Source: Cyrtodaria siliqua (Eukaryota > Mollusca > Bivalvia > Adapedonta > Hiatellidae). From it: DNA of 64,000 nucleotides. The position numbers were made by a program, and so were the translations under genes. The notes under the pieces are model-generated. The model saw nothing but the letters and a program-made list of their open reading frames with translations, searched no databases and was not told the origin of the DNA. Each line of letters starts with the position of its first letter. The stretch's first letter is position 1. The stretch is taken from positions 62,001 through 126,000 of the forward strand of contig JAWPHD010005594.1 of the NCBI GenBank assembly GCA_037043455.1. Direction: 5' to 3'. Positions 46,475-56,894 of the stretch are shown in pieces.

Positions 46475-46650
46475 AGGTGCGATGACGTCATCGTTCCAAG
46501 ATGGCCGCCTCCATTTATATTTCTTTGCAAATTGTCAATAGGTCATATCTACTTTATTTTTGGTTGCATTTTGATAATTCTTTCAGGTTTTTTCCCCAAA
46601 GTTTTCAGAGCCCTTTTAAACAAATGTTGTTTAAAATAGTGCATCAACCA
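46475..46650 (-). repeat. Outer inverted repeat, right copy
   Basis: Reverse complement of 29727-29880 with moderate divergence; ends about 550 bp before exon 2. The centre GATGACGTCATCG is itself a palindrome containing a CRE-like site. Confidence 0.8.
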
Positions 46651-47202
46651 CTCATTTTCTCACTTATAACTCACTGAGAACAAAGTCCATAGTCACGGTA
46701 TTTTCTACATAATATTCATTATTCAATATGTGTTTTTAAACGATAACTTTCATAAACTATGGTATAACAAGAAGCAATACATTTATTGTAACCATCAGAC
46801 TTATTTGAATACTCTTATTAAGCGTGTCTGGCTCACTACAGGAAATCAAAAATAGACAACATGCATGTAGCCACCAAGTTCCCAGATCAAAATCTGTAGA
46901 TAGTACAGCCACCAATACATTCCAGTATTTCATCTGTAGATACCATTACACATAACCATTAATACCTCCCAGCATATGAACTTAATAAGAAACGTAATAG
47001 CCACTGATTCTCATATTTGTTGGCATTTATGAAGATAATGCTGTTATTGCACTGGTCAACCCACAAAATACTGTCCATTTAACTGTTCGGCCACATTGTA
47101 ATATACCAAGTATTGACCATGTTTAACATAACTATGCCAATTAGTTCTCTGAAGCGAATGAAAACCATAGAAGCTCATTGTTATTTTTATTCTTTTTTTT
47201 AG

Positions 47203-47304
47203 ACTTCCCTGGTCTTCAGGAAGTAGGTTTCCATTATAGCATCAACAAGGAGCTAATAGGAGACTCTGGTGGGGAATTTAATTATGTAACAGTGGCGAAA
47301 TCAG
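47203..47304 (+). CDS. GNBP-like exon 2: CBM39 core
   Basis: A long pyrimidine tract and TTTTTTTTAG precede ACTTCCCTGG. The product DFPGLQEVGFHYSINKEL then GDSGGEFNYVTVAKS is the CBM39 core (F-P-G-x-x-x-V-x-F-H-Y-x-I-N-K-E). The donor TCAG|GTAAAC at 47305 gives phase 1. The frame stays open to 47435, and part of that read-through (GKPESAILLSDNFKSK) could be the next CBM39 strand, so the 3' end of this exon is uncertain. Confidence 0.82.
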
Positions 47305-47872
47305 GTAAACCAGAAAGTGCTATTTTACTTTCAGACAACTTTAAAAGCAAAATTATACAAACATCGATGACCGACTTCAGAAAGATATGTTCATTATTTC
47401 CGCATAGTACAAACTGGCCTGTAACATATTATTGACAAACGATATCGTCACATATTGATACATTATCAGAGTTATCCATCAACTTTCCATTTATTGTAAA
47501 TATGTCTTGTTTCTGTGACAGTTCTGATATATCTGTCGGTGTATATGGCGGATATGTGTGATTGTTTTGTGGTCAGATATAACTATTGATTTGGGGCTTC
47601 TGATTGGTTTAAAAAAGTATAAGTTATTGATTTAAGCATATGTTATTGCCAGTATATAATCGCAAAAGGGTTGGGCTACAAGTTCTAACAACGTTAGTTA
47701 ATGCTCTTCCCGACAAAATAGTATACACACAAAGTTAGACAATTACATCATGTACATAGGTGAATGTATATAACTTGCACATAATATCATATAGGATCTT
47801 TTAGGATATATAGTCAGATTGTAAGATAGATTCTGACTGGACTAAATTACTCAAATCATAACAAATCCCCAG

Positions 47873-47944
47873 TCCACTACGCCCTGTATATTAAGAACAA
47901 TGGTATAGGATCGGTGTTTACAAATCAACAATGGACCGCAGGAG
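47873..47944 (+). CDS. GNBP-like exon 3: end of CBM39
   Basis: Acceptor CCCCAG|TC, then HYALYIKNNGIGSVFTNQQW, matching the last CBM39 strands (VHYW-LYV-x-x-NG-x-G). Donor GGAG|GTACAA. The 72-bp exon starts and ends in phase 1, compatible with exons 2 and 4. About 15-20 residues of CBM39 (the usual NGKW...GD segment) are not accounted for between exons 2 and 3. Confidence 0.75.
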
Positions 47945-48298
47945 GTACAATGAATAAAAACGGCAGTTTTTATATTTGATGTTTTACTGGTTTGAATATG
48001 TTGAGTAGAATTATCTTTTTAAAAATTATCACAGATTTAACACACAACATACTCATAGCTTTAATATAATTTCATTTTGATCGCTGGCCGTCAGCGAAAC
48101 CTTCAATTCAGTAAAATCAAATTAAATGACAATTAACAATTTTATAATTAGTAAATTTCAATTTAATACTGACCACTTTTGCCCAGGGTCGGGATTAAAG
48201 CATGAAATAGTGAGCCTTTTGAGGCTTTATTGTTGGTGCATCAAGCCCAGTGCTGTTGTGCACATTATTGTAAACTTTCGAAAATAAATAACTTTCCC

Positions 48299-48416
48299 TT
48301 CTTTTGTTTAAGCTTATTGGGACTTTTTTAAGGGTAACAGGCTTTTGGGGAACGCCCTCTTTTGTCTAAGCCTATCGGGACTTCTTTAAGGTTATCAGGT
48401 CTTTGGTCCATGCCGT
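48299..48416. repeat. 60-bp tandem dimer in intron 3
   Basis: CTTTTGTTTAAGCTTATTGG and CTTTTGTCTAAGCCTATCGG start two consecutive copies, each followed by GACTTxTTTAAGG and CAGG. Confidence 0.8.
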
Positions 48417-48695
48417 CTTTGGTGAACAATGCTAAGGGCTGCCATGATATATGTATGTGTTTGCCGGCAGCCCGCTATTTGGATCCGCGCCAAATATTTG
48501 CCAACTTAATAAATGATAATATTTTTCTTATGTGTTAGTCAAGTTTGTGTAGACAAAAAAGTACGATGGAATGTTTCACACATAATTATATGGAACCGAA
48601 TCGTTTTTGGTTTCAGTTTGTAATTTTCTTGCATGTCATGATTATCAAACCCGTTTCCAATGCATTATACATATCGAAGAGTTGTTTGTTGATAG

Positions 48696-48880
48696 GTAGC
48701 AATCCAGGTTCCGGGTCGACGGTTACCACCAGTTCGGGGTCAGTCGCAACACATACAAATGCACCCCAAACAAGCTCGAATCTGAAACAGGAATTGACAC
48801 TCATCTTCTCGGACGGTTTTAGCGGGAGTCAAATTGATATGAGCTAATGGAAGCACGAGGTCTCGGCGTTTGGCGGAGAG
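48696..48880 (+). CDS. GNBP-like exon 4: linker and GH16 start, with nonsense codon
   Basis: From acceptor GATAG|GT: SNPGSGSTVTTSSGSVATH, a flexible linker, then LIFSDGFSGSQIDMS, a TAA at 48845-48847, and WKHEVSAFGGE, the first GH16 segment. Both sides of the stop are clearly family sequence in one frame, so a single sense codon has become TAA. The donor GAG|GTAAAC is intact (phase 0). Confidence 0.85.
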
Positions 48881-50401
48881 GTAAACACATGCTTTTGTCA
48901 TTCTAATTATGTCTTAAACGCGAGTATTGTAAAGCCATACAGTTGTAATCGTAAACTCGTGTTTGTCTGTAGAACCTATCAATAAACATTGCTGTTGGTG
49001 CTTTTTATGACATCTATTTGACCAACAAGAGCTAACTTGAGTATAATTGTATTATATGTTTAATAAAAATAATATTTATTATTCGGACTGAAAAACATCT
49101 GTTGATTGTATCGGTCTGAGGATTTGCCCATACAAATTTCAAAAACAAAATGATATCATAAATACATTTACATTTACGTTTATATTTACTAAGTTCTTAT
49201 TGTAAACTTTCTGTTTGACATAACGTGCACATTATTATTATTATACTCGTACGCAATTATAACATTGGTTGACTTAATATGTATCAGTGTATACATGATA
49301 TCGTTTAAACATTAGTGTACTTACGTATTTGTTTACACACCATTTTTTTTAAAAAAAAAAGAAAATTAAACATTTGAACCTTTTTGGAAACATGGGTCAA
49401 TTCCTAAAGTCACACATCACAATACCTGTATAGTCACCATTTCACCAAATACGGATGTGCAACGGCGACGCATAATGTCACCAATTTAAGTGCTGATTTC
49501 AGCCTGAAAAATGTTTGTCCACTCTTCAAAAAGCTCATTGACATTACTGTGACACGTTGCATATGTACTGGACACAAGAAAACAACTTGCTATTTTATAT
49601 TAACATCTGCGGCTTTTAAAATTAAAGATTAAAAAAAATAGCATTTCTTTTTTCATTTCATATGAGGAAAACCATTTCGGTAATGATTGAACTATATTTA
49701 AAGTGTATTTATTAAAATATTATCCTTACAGAAATCAAATTAAATTTTAGCGTTTCTTCTTTTTTGTTCAGTATATACAAATAAATATAAAAATCGAACA
49801 AGAAAAGTAGCATTCAAGGACGATAGTCAACCACAAACACACAAAGAAACAAAGTCCAACTATAAATAAAGATGAAAAAGGGCAAGACAAGACATCACAA
49901 ACACACAAGGGTTATACGTTCTTTTCCGCTAAACCATAATTTATTTTATGAATTTATTTATCCACTACAACTAGTACTCAACCGTAACTGAAGACAAAGG
50001 ATTTTCTCAATTACATTTAATTGTGTTTGTTTACAAACACATTAGTTAATTCGACATATGTGTAACATCAATGATTCCTTTTATATAGATTCATATGTAA
50101 TATATAACAAAGACTTTTTGGAAAATTCATTATAATTATTCAAGTTTGCCAAATTTCCCGCAAAATGTATGTTACTGGCTCTGAGCATAACTTCAGGCTT
50201 TGAATGAGAGAACGATAAACAAAAACATAATAAAGCTATCACAACATTTCCAACAGATTGATGCTCCAAAATCAATGTTAAACTAGATAGATAAATATAT
50301 GCAACTGTCGGAACAGGAAGTGTAGCGTTCACAGAAACAAGGCCATTAAAAATACGCAGTTTAAACAAACACACAAGTAGCATGTTACTCATGAAAATCA
50401 G
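48881..50401. other. GNBP intron 4 with family A pieces
   Basis: 49785-49915 is a plus-oriented family A copy (AAAAATCGAACAAG, GACGATAGTCAACCAC, GACATCACAAACAC). A weaker one with GTCGGAACAGGAAGTGTAGC lies at about 50300. The rest is AT-rich. Confidence 0.6.
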
Positions 50402-50476
50402 AATTGGGAGTTCCGGATTTACTCTACAGCACCAGAGAACAGTTACGTGAGAGACGGTGTCTACTATTTAAAACCG
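50402..50476 (+). CDS. GNBP-like exon 5: GH16
   Basis: Acceptor AATCAG, then NWEFRIYSTAPENSYVRDGV and YYLKP, then donor CCG|GTAAGA. Exactly 25 codons, phase 0 at both ends, joining GGE|NWEF as in the family. The N-W-E-F and Y-V-R-D-G-x-x-Y-x-x-P pattern is diagnostic of GNBP/LGBP GH16 domains. Confidence 0.88.
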
Positions 50477-50771
50477 GTAAGAAAAACAATCCTATGTGTC
50501 TGATGATACATGTACCGGAAGTTGTTCGCACATACTTCACTATGTTTCAAAACAGTATTTATAAATCTCAGTAATTAAGTTACCAGTGATAAGGACGACC
50601 TGATCATGTAAAAGATTAAAACCAGCGAGCTTTAAAACCAGCACTTTCTTCTTCTAGTACAATCATGGCTCGCATGATAATGTCTGTATTTTATTTTTGT
50701 CGATGACACTAGACATTTAGATCGAAATAAAAGTTATCCGTAAATACAAATGCATCCGTTGTACTTGACAG

Positions 50772-50810
50772 ACACTCACCTCTGATATCACGGAATACTA
50801 GACGTCCAAG
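50772..50810 (+). CDS. GNBP-like exon 6: short GH16 exon with nonsense codon
   Basis: Acceptor TTGACAG, 13 codons TLTSDITEY-stop-TSK, donor AAG|GTATAT. TLT after KP matches the family (KPTLT). TAG at 50799-50801 is in frame. It ends in phase 0 whereas exon 7 starts in phase 1, so either a small exon between them is unseen or a frameshift has occurred. Confidence 0.6.
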
Positions 50811-50974
50811 GTATATACTTTACGTTCTTTGTTATTTTGCAGTTTAGTACTTTGTATTTTAGGTCGAATGAATGAAATGGGGTTTTACCTCTTGTTACAT
50901 GTAACGCATCAAATTAGATTATATTTCGGGGAAAACGACCTCAGAGGGAGATAACTTATGATTTTTTTTCCATG

Positions 50975-51080
50975 AGACATACCTTCGCCAAGGAGCGAAC
51001 CCCTCGGGGCAGAAGTCTGTCTCGGAGCAGAAGTCTGTAGCTCTAAGTCCAATGCATTATCCATGGCGTTTTAGGTCGAA
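50975..51080 (-). mobile_element. tRNA-like SINE head, minus strand
   Basis: Reverse complement: CGCCATGGATAATGCATTGG, AGAGCTACAGACTTCTG (the latter repeated), then GGGGTTCGCTCC, close to a pol III B box. Body not clear; low-copy relic. Confidence 0.45.
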
Positions 51081-51519
51081 AAAAACCCACAGCTTTCTTT
51101 TTATATTTATTTAAATCCCGTTTCCATGAAATTATCATCTAGATACCAAACACAAATCTAACCAATACATAGCATTACTACCAATACTACTACATTTGGG
51201 GTAAACTCTCAGAGAGGAAGGCGATTGAAATTGAACTCCAATCTATTAAATACTACCCAATATGTCATTATATACGATGTCTTATTTTTTAAATAAAACT
51301 GAAATAGTCTAATGACTAAATTGGGAACTGAAGCATATTTGCTTTTAAACACACTCCATTGCATAACTTGTTCATAACATAAGTGCCTGCCAATTCTTAG
51401 GCAAGATACATATTTCAGAAAATGAATGCAATTGACACATGCATCAGCTTATCAAACTCGTGTATGAAAAAGTATCACAGGAGAAATTTGGAAATCGTCG
51501 AACGCAATAAATATAAAAA

Positions 51520-52860
51520 ATATTACAGTCTCGGTTTGACTGAGACTGTTCATGAACGGTAGTGAAAAGTGTTTACTACCGTTCACGCCCTCTAGCCCCG
51601 GGTTGAGCAGAACTCAATATTTAAAATGCCAATAGTACATAAATGTGAGCCGTCCCGTAGATACATACATCATTCCATGGCCAGCGGCGTATGGTCCCAG
51701 TTTCTAACAAAACGAGGTGCCCTAAACGAGAAAACAATGGGCAACATAAACAAAATAGAATTTAGCTGGGAGCGGAGGTTATGAAACCTGCACATCACAG
51801 GTAACAGTCAACAGACTAAATTAAAAAGCAGGCAACATGTCCTAAGGGTGATTAAACAATACTCAGAACCTTTAAAGGCTGGAGTATTGGAACCACCTAC
51901 TCGAAATTCAAGTAAGAAACCAAAAGCATTTGAGAAAGTGACACCGATATCTATAAATATCGGGCTAAGCAATCTGCGAAGATCGGAATGAATAAGAGTT
52001 CTGATTGCAAGCACGGGGAGACGTTTTACCGCCGCCACACTGAACAGGCAACGCTACTGTGATACAAATTATATAAAAGTAGGAAAGGAAATATTTGCTA
52101 CCGTTCACGCCCTCTACCCCCGGATTGAGCAGAACTCAATATTTAAAATGACAATTGTACATAAATTTGAGACAATCCGAATGAGATGTGAACATGGAAA
52201 TATAGATATAAAAATCGAACAGGAAACACAGCATTTAAGGGCGACAGTCAACCACAAACACACACAAAATAAAAGAACAAATCCAAAGATGAATAAAAGG
52301 CAAAATAAGACATCACTAACACAAAAATGGCTACTGCCTTGGAACGGTCAGTGGCAAAACAGGCCGCTGGGGGTCAAACCTCACTCTTACCCTACTGTCA
52401 AGCCAATAAAACGGGAAATTGTAGATAAAGCAATCCCCGCCATGAACTATTATCTAACCAACGAGGCAGCATGTGATAAACCTTCAATTGATATTTTCAC
52501 ATCATTCCATGGCCAGTTGCGTATGGTCTCAGTTTCTAACAAAACGCGTTGCCCTAAACGAGAAAACAATGGGCGAAATAAACAAAATAGAATATATAGC
52601 TTGGAGCAGAGGTTATAAAAATAAATATAAAAGTCGAACAGAAAATGTAGCTTTCACAGAACATAGTAAACCTAAAAAAACGCGAAAAGGCAAACATGAA
52701 TAGCAAAGTTAATAAAGAATGAAGGCATGTGACGTCACTAACACAAAAATAGTTGACAATAGGGCTACCACCTTGGAACGGTCAGTGCCAAAAACAAACG
52801 CTGGGGGTTTAAACCAGGTTCAAGGTGCACCAATTCTCACAAATACTGAATAACTTTGCA
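51520..52860 (+). repeat. Mosaic of family A and associated blocks
   Basis: 51525-51590 has the hairpin CAGTCTCGG...GAGACTG then TGAACGGTAGT...ACTACCGTTCA, a second hairpin. ACCGTTCACGCCCTCTA occurs at 51587 and 52098. TCATTCCATGGCCAG...CGTATGGTC occurs at 51668 and 52503. Family A cores (TTGGAACGGTCAGTG) sit at 52338 and 52771. Frames at 52148-52703 are family A sequence. The pattern looks like several partial copies joined, possibly by successive insertions beside the Penelope-like element. Confidence 0.65.
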
Positions 52861-52899
52861 GAAGCCAGATCAACAAGAAAATAAGTCATTGAGGGCACG

Positions 52900-54430
52900 G
52901 CAAGATAAGATTGCAGACAAACATCTAAATGGGTCCACCACTAAGCATGCAGTGCGTTGCAAAATGATAGGGTCATAACCTCTTCTGATAAACGGTTGAA
53001 CAAGTTTAACAAAAATAGTATGAAATTGATCATGAACAAGGATCTTACAAAGTTAGTAAATCACATTACCATAGAAGTTAGGTTGTGATAGTCTTTGTCA
53101 CGAAAGAGTGTCATTAAAGGCTTCAATAACATCTCCCTGGGTATCTGGAAAAAAGGGAAACACTCAACATCTTTTAAAGCAATATAAAAATATCTGCGAC
53201 AAGGGGTGCACAGTTCGTACCCATAGGGATACCAACAATTTGTCTATACCTGACCATACCTGACAAAAATATTATCTAATAGAAAAGTAAATTATTCACA
53301 GACTTCATGGCAAGTCCACATAGTGTAATTGTCCAAACTGCCGTTAGTAAACACGCTCTAATATTGCTACAGGCTACAGCTGTAGTATTTTCCCTAGCAA
53401 GTGTTTTGAATAAGAGCAATAAGCTTGTCTTTGATAAGGTGGTAAAGTAGCATATAATGTAGAAAAATCATAAGTACTTATAGATGAAGCTTGAAGTTTA
53501 TTGCACATTTTATCAAGCCGTCGCCTGAATTTTGTATAGACCAACATAAATTAATCCCGGAGTATTCATAAGCTTTCGCACAATATTGTGTAACGTGATC
53601 TTTAACGGCAGTAAGACAAAATACTAAAAGTTTGGAGATATTTGTAGTGGTGCAAGATATAGAATTGGATTTAAAACGGGCTTTATATGTTTTTGTGTAA
53701 TTTGGGATTGCAGTACATCGTTGGAAGTTTGTATTGCTTTATGTCTATTCCAGCCTTGAAAATCGTGCACTGAGTGATATGCGTCGAAACAACAATACCT
53801 TCAGTAGATTGTACTGGAGTATACGAATTAGTACTACCGAGTTCCTGAGATAAAACATTGACCTATTGGAGGCGTCAAACAATAATTATATTATTAGCTG
53901 CTTTATTAGCAGGAACTAAAACCAACTTATTATGAAATTCCTTATTTCCCGATTTTAAATTACGAAATGAAAACCTAGGTCTATGGGGAAGTAGGACTAG
54001 GTTAGTCGTATATAAGTTAATGCGGGTATCTATGATGTTAACAATAGTCTTTTTTCCGTGTAGAAGGGGAGTTAGGGTCAGCATGTTCGCTACGACATTA
54101 AAATCCTCAATGGATTGGGCGATCTGACAACGGCATGCATTAAAATCAATCACAGAAGGCAATCTATACTTCGGACCTTTAGAAAACAAATGCCGATTAT
54201 GTTTATTAATAATATCAAAATTACCAGTAATGACATGACCGCCGGAGCATAGCAAAATTTAGATGTTCTACACTCGCATCCTTTTGGAGTGTTATTCACT
54301 ATAACAAGGTCAGACCATTTTGTAATTATATAAAAAATTATAGGATTTTCGATTTTGTTTAAATATTTAGGAATAGAATCGACAACACGATTATCTCTAA
54401 AAAATACTTGATATATCAATAAAATCAATG
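52900..54430 (-). pseudogene. Dead Penelope-like reverse transcriptase
   Basis: Minus-strand reading: NTPKGCECRTSKFCYAPA, a frameshift near 54245, GHVITGNFDIINKHN, KGPKYRLPSVIDFNACRCQI, LVLVPANKAANNIIIV (53875-54255), then through stops YCNPKLHKN, LIKDKLIALIQNT and RQIVGIPMGTNCAPLVAD (about 53190-53245), the RT block typical of Penelope-like elements. After DVIEAFNDT (about 53115) the sequence jumps to LSQPNFYGN and ends QRTACLVVDP (about 52940), so the YxDD catalytic motif is deleted. Not functional. Confidence 0.82.
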
Positions 54431-54539
54431 CCTTATTAAGATAAAGAATGTTTAGAACATGTCGGACGTGATCAGATGCTGCGTATAGCTTTGCATTATG
54501 GAAGCAGTGTTATATAAAGGATCTGCGTTCTTTTATAAA

Positions 54540-54600
54540 GCCTGCCTATCACAGGTAACAGTCAAAAGACTAAATTAAAAAGCAGGCAATATATGAAAGT
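54540..54600. repeat. Repeat flanking the Penelope-like element
   Basis: CCTGCCTATCACAGGTAACAG...AAATTAAAAAGCAGGCAA here matches 51786-51838 in the same orientation, so the RT relic lies between two direct repeats 2.75 kb apart. They could be its pseudo-LTRs. Confidence 0.6.
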
Positions 54601-55565
54601 GATTGACTGATTAAATTCTGAAAAGAGGATCCCTTGGAAGCAAGAAATATTGACAAGAGAGAAAAATAGCAAACTCCGTTTTATTCAGTGCTACGAGTAA
54701 AATGTAACGGACAGGAAGTGCAAAACTTGCAACAACAATTTTTGAAAAACGATGAACAAATTTATTAAAATAATACAATGAAAATATTCACTTATAAAAT
54801 ACCATAAATAAGAATTGTATTTCTTGAAAGTCCGATTTTAGAATAAAGTCCAAATAAGATTGGCAAGTGTCCCTTTCATCAAAATTGTCGAGTGTCTCTT
54901 TAATCAAAATTGTCATGTTTTCTTTATTCCAATTTTGTTTTAACTCTGTCCTTGTTTAATTATGCACAAAAGACAAAATAATCCAATGTCACATTTAGTA
55001 TAGATGAGCGCAATAATTTAACTCATTTCACAATATATATTTTTAATTAAAAAAGCATCCAATTATTTCACAATGTTTATTTTAACTTTATTCTGAACTA
55101 AAAATAATGAACCAAATACTGAACTTCAAATACTGTACAACTATCAACCCCAAGAGGCTGTATTTATACTGTCATACAATGTCATATAACACCGTAGAAG
55201 CTTTATAAGATAAACGCTTATTTAAATAACATTGAATTACATTATAAACATCACATGATGTTTACCGTATATCGTAATTATCCATCCCAAATTTCTAAAT
55301 GTTAGTAGTTTTAAATGAATGGCCTTGGATGACAAAATAACATGTCAACACCATCATTATAAATACTCACAGGTAACATCAGTCTGTTCATGTTAGGTAA
55401 TTAATGTGAACCTTTCACACCCCTTAGCACCGGCTTAAGCTGTATCCTTTAAACTCACACATATTGGGCTTAAAGACTCATTGTAGTAATAAATATGTAC
55501 TTCGTCAACCGAAAACAAATTTAAATTATGGCGATTGAAAATTTGAAAGTGTTTATGTTTACCAG
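54601..55565. other. GNBP intron DNA
   Basis: No gene. CTTAGCACCGGCTTAAGC at about 55421 is a family-A-associated word (compare 23466). Confidence 0.4.
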
Positions 55566-55739
55566 AAAAATGGGGAATTTGTACAAAGAGCGAGTTCTAC
55601 GGGTGTCATAGAGACTCAAAGGATGCGTTTTTACCGCCAATTATGTCAGCCAAACTTATCACTCAAGAAACGTTCAACTTTAAATAAGGACGTTTAGAGG
55701 TAGAAGCCAAGGTACCAATTGGGGACTGGACATGGCCCG
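55566..55739 (+). CDS. GNBP-like exon 7: GH16, with nonsense codon
   Basis: Acceptor TTTACCAG, then WGICTKSEFYGCHRDSKDAF, LPPIMSAKLITQETFNFK, TAA at 55685-55687 (a Tyr is usual here before G-x-V/L-E), and GRLEVEAKVPIGDWTWP with phase-1 donor G|GTATGT. The segment is strongly GH16 GNBP-like (LPPIMSAK, G-R-L-E-V-x-A-K-x-P-x-G-D-W-x-W-P). Confidence 0.9.
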
Positions 55740-56816
55740 GTATGTACTATATATATGCCCTTCAAGCCTGTATATTCTCTTTTCCATTAAGTAATAGTAT
55801 TTACATGTGTGTCTGCCAGGTCCGGAAACTTCAATATTGTCAAATGATTTACGGCTCCATTAAAACTCACAATAGGTTCTACATCGATTTCCATCGATGG
55901 ATAATATACGTATATATGACTTGGTGTTCAAGCGCGATATAGCAAGCTGACTTATGCAACACATTCGTGTGTTTTTTGCACACTGACATGCCTGCCATAT
56001 TTAAATTATGACTGTATTTCATCACGGAAGTAAGATGTTTTAAGACGAATAAAACTAGTAAGATGGAGAACTGAATCTGAAAATACGGTCGATTTATGTG
56101 ATACTGAACTCGTAACAAAAAAAGCACAAACACTCACTACAGTAGGTTGTACGTGTGACTTTAATCTATCACATTCTAAATTCTATCAATGTGAAAGAAC
56201 TTCCCACTGAGTATGATACGTTCTAAACTCCTCTTCAATGCCTGGTACAAATCTCTCACGTATACTTTGGGTTAAGACCCTTCTGTCGAGTATCTGCTCT
56301 CAGAACTAATTCGCTGGGTTTGTAGACTCTTCTTCCCACCTACGGAGCTTGGTTAAAAATCGTCCAACAAAGTCCAGATTACAGTCCACGAAGTACGTTA
56401 ATAGTTCATCTTGTCAATATACATCCTGTCTTGTAACCAAAAGAACACATTATACCTCCCTACAATTGCAACCATATTAATATCCGTCATGTATACAGTG
56501 TCCCACCTTCTGATTTTATTCTGAAAACCAAATTAGTAAGTGTCGTACACAACGTAAACATAGTCACTTCTATATCTCTAGATGGTACATGTATTAATCC
56601 CTGTCATGATTTAACTCACTCATGCATATTCGTGTCTACATAATGACCATGGTTACTATTGCAATAATGGACTGACCATTTATTAACTTGTCATTAATGC
56701 ATACAATGACGATCTTAGCTTGAAAACATACTTAGATAAGCAACTTTCTTTTACAAGTATATGTTACAAACTATATGAGTAAAACTAGCTAGTTCATGGT
56801 AGCATATGTTTTGTAG
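55740..56816. other. GNBP intron between exons 7 and 8
   Basis: Starts GTATGT and ends TTTTGTAG. No repeat recognised. Confidence 0.7.
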
Positions 56817-56894
56817 CAATATGGTTGATGCCACGCGATGAGCATTATGGTGGATGGCCTCGGTCTGGGGAAATTGATATGGTTGAGACGAGAG
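56817..56894 (+). CDS. GNBP-like exon 8: GH16 catalytic motif
   Basis: Acceptor TTTTGTAG, then CA completes the Ala codon of exon 7 (TWP-A-IWLMPRDEHYGGWP), followed by SGEIDMVETR. The GH16 catalytic signature E-I-D-x-x-E is intact, unlike insect GNBPs that lost it, so the ancestral protein may have been an active glucanase. After AGA G, where a GT donor is expected, the genome has ATTTGT, so the donor appears lost or is shifted; reading through hits a stop at 56937. Confidence 0.88.

Larger units (their letters stand above)
29483..56894 (+). pseudogene. Beta-1,3-glucan-binding protein (GNBP/LGBP-like), disrupted
   Basis: Plus-strand exons at 29483-29591, 47203-47304, 47873-47944, 48696-48880, 50402-50476, 50772-50810, 55566-55739 and 56817-56894 spell, in order, a signal peptide, a CBM39 glucan-binding domain, a Ser/Thr/Gly-rich linker and the N-terminal half of a GH16 (laminarinase-like) domain. 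Family members are secreted pattern-recognition proteins that bind fungal and algal beta-1,3-glucan. Most exon junctions agree in phase. Three in-frame stops (TAA 48845, TAG 50799, TAA 55685) sit at positions where the family has a residue, and exon 8 lacks an obvious GT donor. Intron 1 is 17.6 kb and almost filled by the inverted-repeat/Helitron complex. Later GH16 exons were not found before 64000. Most likely a pseudogene or null allele; sequence error cannot be excluded. Confidence 0.8.

Noticed and set aside
54150..54428. Membrane protein suggested by a hydrophobic ORF
   Set aside because: Only the first part is Penelope-like (KGCECRTSKFCYAPA); the hydrophobic tail is out-of-frame reading after a frameshift.
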